A DNA stretch of 64,000 bases from Isochrysis galbana (lineage: Eukaryota; Haptophyta; Isochrysidales; Isochrysidaceae): NCBI GenBank assembly GCA_018136815.1, contig CM030932.1:4169980-4233979 (forward strand), written 5' to 3'. Shown piece after piece: positions 61,590 to 64,000 of the stretch. Each line of letters starts with the position of its first letter. Position 1 is the first letter of the stretch. The notes under the pieces were generated by a model that did no database searches, was not told the DNA's origin, and was given only the letters and a program-made list of their open reading frames with translations. The translations under genes were made by a program, and so were the position numbers.

Positions 61590-61913
61590 CCAAGCGACCC
61601 CTAGCCGCTGGTAGCGAGCCGACCAACCGACGACAGACCTCAGTCACAATGACCATAGTTGCCTGACGCCCAGCACAAGGAACAAACACACATCAGCCGG
61701 TAGCCCGATGGCACAGGAGGAAGGTGAGAACCAGGCCGTCGAGAATCGGTACACACCGTCTGCCACTGGAAACCCACTACACCCAGCCCCTAGGTAGAGC
61801 ACGAGGGGACGAGCCGCAAGGCAGGTGGAGGGGGAGGGAAGGGAAGCGGGCGTGGCTGCGAAGACACTGTGCAGGGTCGCGCGCGCGGCGAGATTATTAA
61901 GAAGTTTTTTTTT
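61590..61913 (+). mobile_element. LINE-A copy 2, 3' tail
   Basis: Contains GTAGCCCGATGGCACAGGAG, GCCACTGGAAACCCAC, CCCCTAGGTAGAGCACGAGG, GACGAGCCGCAAGGC, then GCAGGGTCGCGCGCGCGGCG, AGATTATTAAGAAG and a T-run at 61905-61913. Fragments of this tail occur at about 42756-42985 and 45715-46430. Confidence 0.88.
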
Positions 61914-62684
61914 ACGTGTTATTGTGAGTGTGCGTGAGATCGTGGTGTTTGGGGTTTGTATAGAGGTTTTTATCCGGTTGTGTTCTGGAGAGAGAGCGAG
62001 CGATGGCGTCGCTCTCTCTCCTCTCGGCCGCCCTGGTCACCGCGATGGTGCCAGGGCGATAGGCTGGAAGGGAGTGCGAGAGGGTGAGTGGGGGTGGGAC
62101 CTCTTGGTGGGAGAGGCTGAGCTGCAGCTGCTCAATTTGTGAGCGAATGGCGTGAAGGAATGGGATGAAGGAGAGGCCGGGACGGGCAAGGAGACGAACA
62201 CCATGTGGCTGGCGGAGTGGAGTGGCTGTGGTTGTGGTTGTGGCTTGTGATTCAGAGAATTGTTGAGGTGTGGGATGGGGCCCTCCAGGGGCAAAACCAT
62301 GCTGGTGGAGGGCTGAGCACAGGGAGCACTGGGGCTGGAGGGAGGCATAGCACCGGCGGGAACACCGCTCGCACGAGGATGGGGCGACGGCGGTCGAGAG
62401 AGCTCGCCCAGAGCCCCTGGGAAACTCTGGGGTAGAGAGAAAATGCGGGAAACACACGGGGGGGGGGGGGGGGGGGGGGTTAGGGAAAAAAAGGGGCGCA
62501 CACATGAGAAGTCAAGAGGGGGGATCGAGAGCGATCACCCCACGGGGCGAAGGAGATCGAGATCGGAGGATCCCGACCGGACGGAGAGGGTGCACGCCCA
62601 AAGGGGGAAAACAAAGCACACGAAGGAAGAGCCCTGGGGAGAGAGGCTCCCTTGCCCCTAACCAAGCTGTGGCCTGTGTTGTTG
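61914..62684. other. No gene recognised; poly-G tract
   Basis: A run of about 22 G lies at 62459-62480. A short frame MASLSLLSAALVTAMVPGR at about 62003 is signal-like but ends after 19 codons. Purine-rich sequence fills most of 62050-62640. Confidence 0.4.
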
Positions 62685-63090
62685 TAGGAACATGATTCGC
62701 GGTTGGCGTGTGTGGCAGTAGCGGTAGTAATGCTCATCGGTAATGTTTATTGGGATTCTTATTTCAAATCCGCGCGGTGCGGCACAAAAGATTCCCCGCT
62801 CGCTCCTCCTTCGTATGTGAGTGTAGCCTGCGATTCAGCAGTGCGGGCGATGGCGCTCTGCCTCGCGTAAAGCCGCGGTGGTTGCCTCATGGGCGCCACC
62901 GCGATATGTTGTAGAACATGATTCGCGGTTGGCGTGTGTGGCAGTAGCGTAGTAATGCTCATCGGTAATGTTTATTGGGATTCTTATTTCAAATCCGCGC
63001 GGTGCGGCACAAAAGATTCCCCGCTCGCTCCTCCTTCGTATGTGAGTGTAGCCTGCGATTCAGCAGTGCGGGCGATGGCGCTCTGCCGCA
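62685..63090. repeat. Tandem repeat of about 229 bp next to 28S rRNA
   Basis: Unit 1 starts GAACATGATTCGCGGTTGGC near 62688 and unit 2 starts with the same string near 62916. Both continue ATGCTCATCGGTAATGTTTA, CAAATCCGCGCGGTGCGGCA and GATTCAGCAGTGCGGGCGAT. Unit 2 breaks off at about 63090. The position, 365 bp beyond the 3' end of the minus-strand 28S gene, suits an rDNA intergenic-spacer subrepeat. Confidence 0.85.
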
Positions 63091-63454
63091 GGCTGCCGCT
63101 AGTGAAGGAAGCCCCTAGTACCCTCAAGATGTATGCGCTTCCCTATTGAGGAGAGGGCGAGAGAGCTTTAATTTGATATGCGTATGTATCCTTCATTGGT
63201 GAGGGCATGGACCGACTGTGGGCGCCAAGAGCCAGTAGGCAGGAGCCCAAGGGCCTCCAAGCTTGCTCGCGACGTCCTCTATTTGCGAGGTGGTTGGTGG
63301 CTCTGTGTTAGTGGGCCCCGCTTTGCGAGAATGGCCTGCGAGGTCTTCCACTGGGCCTTATCCCTAGTGGCTTGGGTAAAATGCCGTGTGGCTTGCGTCA
63401 TGGCTGGGCGTTTGGAATGAGCAGGTGTCAGCGATGGCGCGCCTGAAGGGGTTG
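63091..63454. other. Sequence directly 3' of the 28S gene
   Basis: No coding gene is seen. As the rRNA gene is on the minus strand, this is its immediate downstream spacer, where processing and termination signals would lie. Confidence 0.4.
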
Positions 63455-63795
63455 TTGCGCTGGGCAACAACAAATCTTCAGAACCAAGGCTGAATCTCAG
63501 CGGATCGTGGCAACAAGGCCACTCTGCCGCGTACAATACCCCTTCCTTATTCAATCGTCTGCAAGGATTCGTCGGCCGGGCGCGGAATTGTGGTCGCGCG
63601 CGCTCAGGCATGCTACCGTTGCTCGTGGCGTGCCCGGCCGGTGGGAGCTTTCCTTCCGCATGGATTCTAACTTAAGGCGTTCAGTTATAATCCGGCGCAT
63701 GCAGCTCGCCGCATCGCCGTTTCCGGCGCGGCTATACCGATGATGCGAATTGTGTTCCTCTGTACTGAACCAAATTACCGTAGAAAAGCGGACAG

Positions 63796-63850
<55 letters not shown>

Positions 63851-63893
63851 GTTGGTGGTGAACAATCCTGCATTTGCCCCCGCTGCGAGGCAG

Positions 63894-63928
<35 letters not shown>

Positions 63929-63950
63929 TACGTCGCTATGAACGCTGGCA

Positions 63951-63984
<34 letters not shown>

Positions 63985-64000
63985 ACACCTCTAGCTTGAA
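63455..64000 (-). rRNA. 28S (large-subunit) rRNA, 3' part, continuing beyond the window
   Basis: Read on the minus strand, it contains the universal domain V-VI strings ACCACAGGGATAACTGGCTT, TTCGATGTCGGCTCTTCCTA, GAACGTGAGCTGGGTTTAGA, CCGTCGTGAGACAGGTTAG, TACCCTACTG and the 3' end GCCTTGTTGCCACGATCCGC then TGAGATTCAGCC. GATGTCGGCTCTTCCTATC marks it as eukaryotic nuclear, not bacterial or organellar. Several one-base deletions fall in strongly conserved places, including the sarcin-ricin loop (AGTACAGAGGA instead of AGTACGAGAGGA). It could be a diverged or pseudogene copy, or the consensus may be imperfect. The 3' boundary near 63455-63470 is approximate. Confidence 0.93.

Noticed and set aside
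61912-62505. 197-residue minus-strand frame
   Set aside because: Pro-rich translation of a poly-G/poly-C tract and LINE tail; no coding character.

Overview
This is nuclear DNA of a eukaryotic microalga. Genes have GT-AG introns and eukaryote-only products: a class I histone deacetylase, coatomer beta subunit, kinesin-14, an Eps15/Ede1-like EH protein, a GT14 glycosyltransferase and a CHD1-like fragment. The right end is the 3' part of a nuclear-type 28S rRNA. One gene (4406-4921) starts with a hydrophobic signal ending ATAFYAG, as in proteins imported into red-algal-derived secondary plastids. With the high GC, long poly-C/poly-G runs and dense retroelements, this suggests a haptophyte or a similar red-plastid alga. 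That assignment is inference. The assembly has two 100-N gaps, at 20159-20258 and 38901-39000.

Layout. 1-3.5 kb: the end of a gene, then a compact intronless cluster of three minus-strand ORFs that looks virus- or mobile-element-like. 4.4-4.9 kb: a plastid-targeted protein. 5.1-7.5 kb: decayed mobile-element ORFs. 8.2-11.1 kb: kinesin-14. 11.4-12.5 kb: a nested repeat element. 13.6-15.3 kb: GT14 enzyme in three exons. 15.9-17.4 kb: 5'-truncated LINE (family B). 17.5-18.4 kb: AT-rich aspartyl/asparaginyl beta-hydroxylase pseudogene. 19.1-22.1 kb: CHD1-like fragment and a five-exon membrane protein. 22.9-24.2 kb: PIF/Harbinger transposase with one stop. 24.3-25.3 kb: satellite. 27.1-30.4 kb: COPB1. 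30.9-33.4 kb: nested repeats. 33.7-38.3 kb: EH-WW-UBA adaptor. 38.3-39.0 kb: telomere-like repeats, a tRNA remnant, a tandem repeat and a gap. 39.2-41.6 kb: HDAC in nine exons. 42-46.4 kb: broken genes and repeats, including a TTAA-flanked MITE. 47.5-50.2 kb: RecQ helicase. 50.6-61.9 kb: a retroelement pile-up (LINE B, a copia fragment, two LINE A copies). 62.7-64.0 kb: spacer repeats and 28S rRNA.

The host genes are ordinary single-copy housekeeping functions (membrane traffic, chromatin, microtubule motor, DNA repair) with no operon-like logic. The unusual content lies between them. A recurrent near-palindrome (AACTAAGTTTATACTTAGTT and variants whose two arms change together) sits just 5' of an ATG, usually ATGGAGCGC, at seven loci. 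Several of these loci encode a small MERA...KRPR peptide. The LINE families and their dispersed 3' fragments end in a GC-rich hairpin, then TTAAGAAG and an oligo-T run on the sense strand, rather than poly-A. One locus joins the palindrome/MERA head directly to a LINE-type 3' tail, linking the two sets of repeats. All homology calls were made by eye from motifs; no database search was run.
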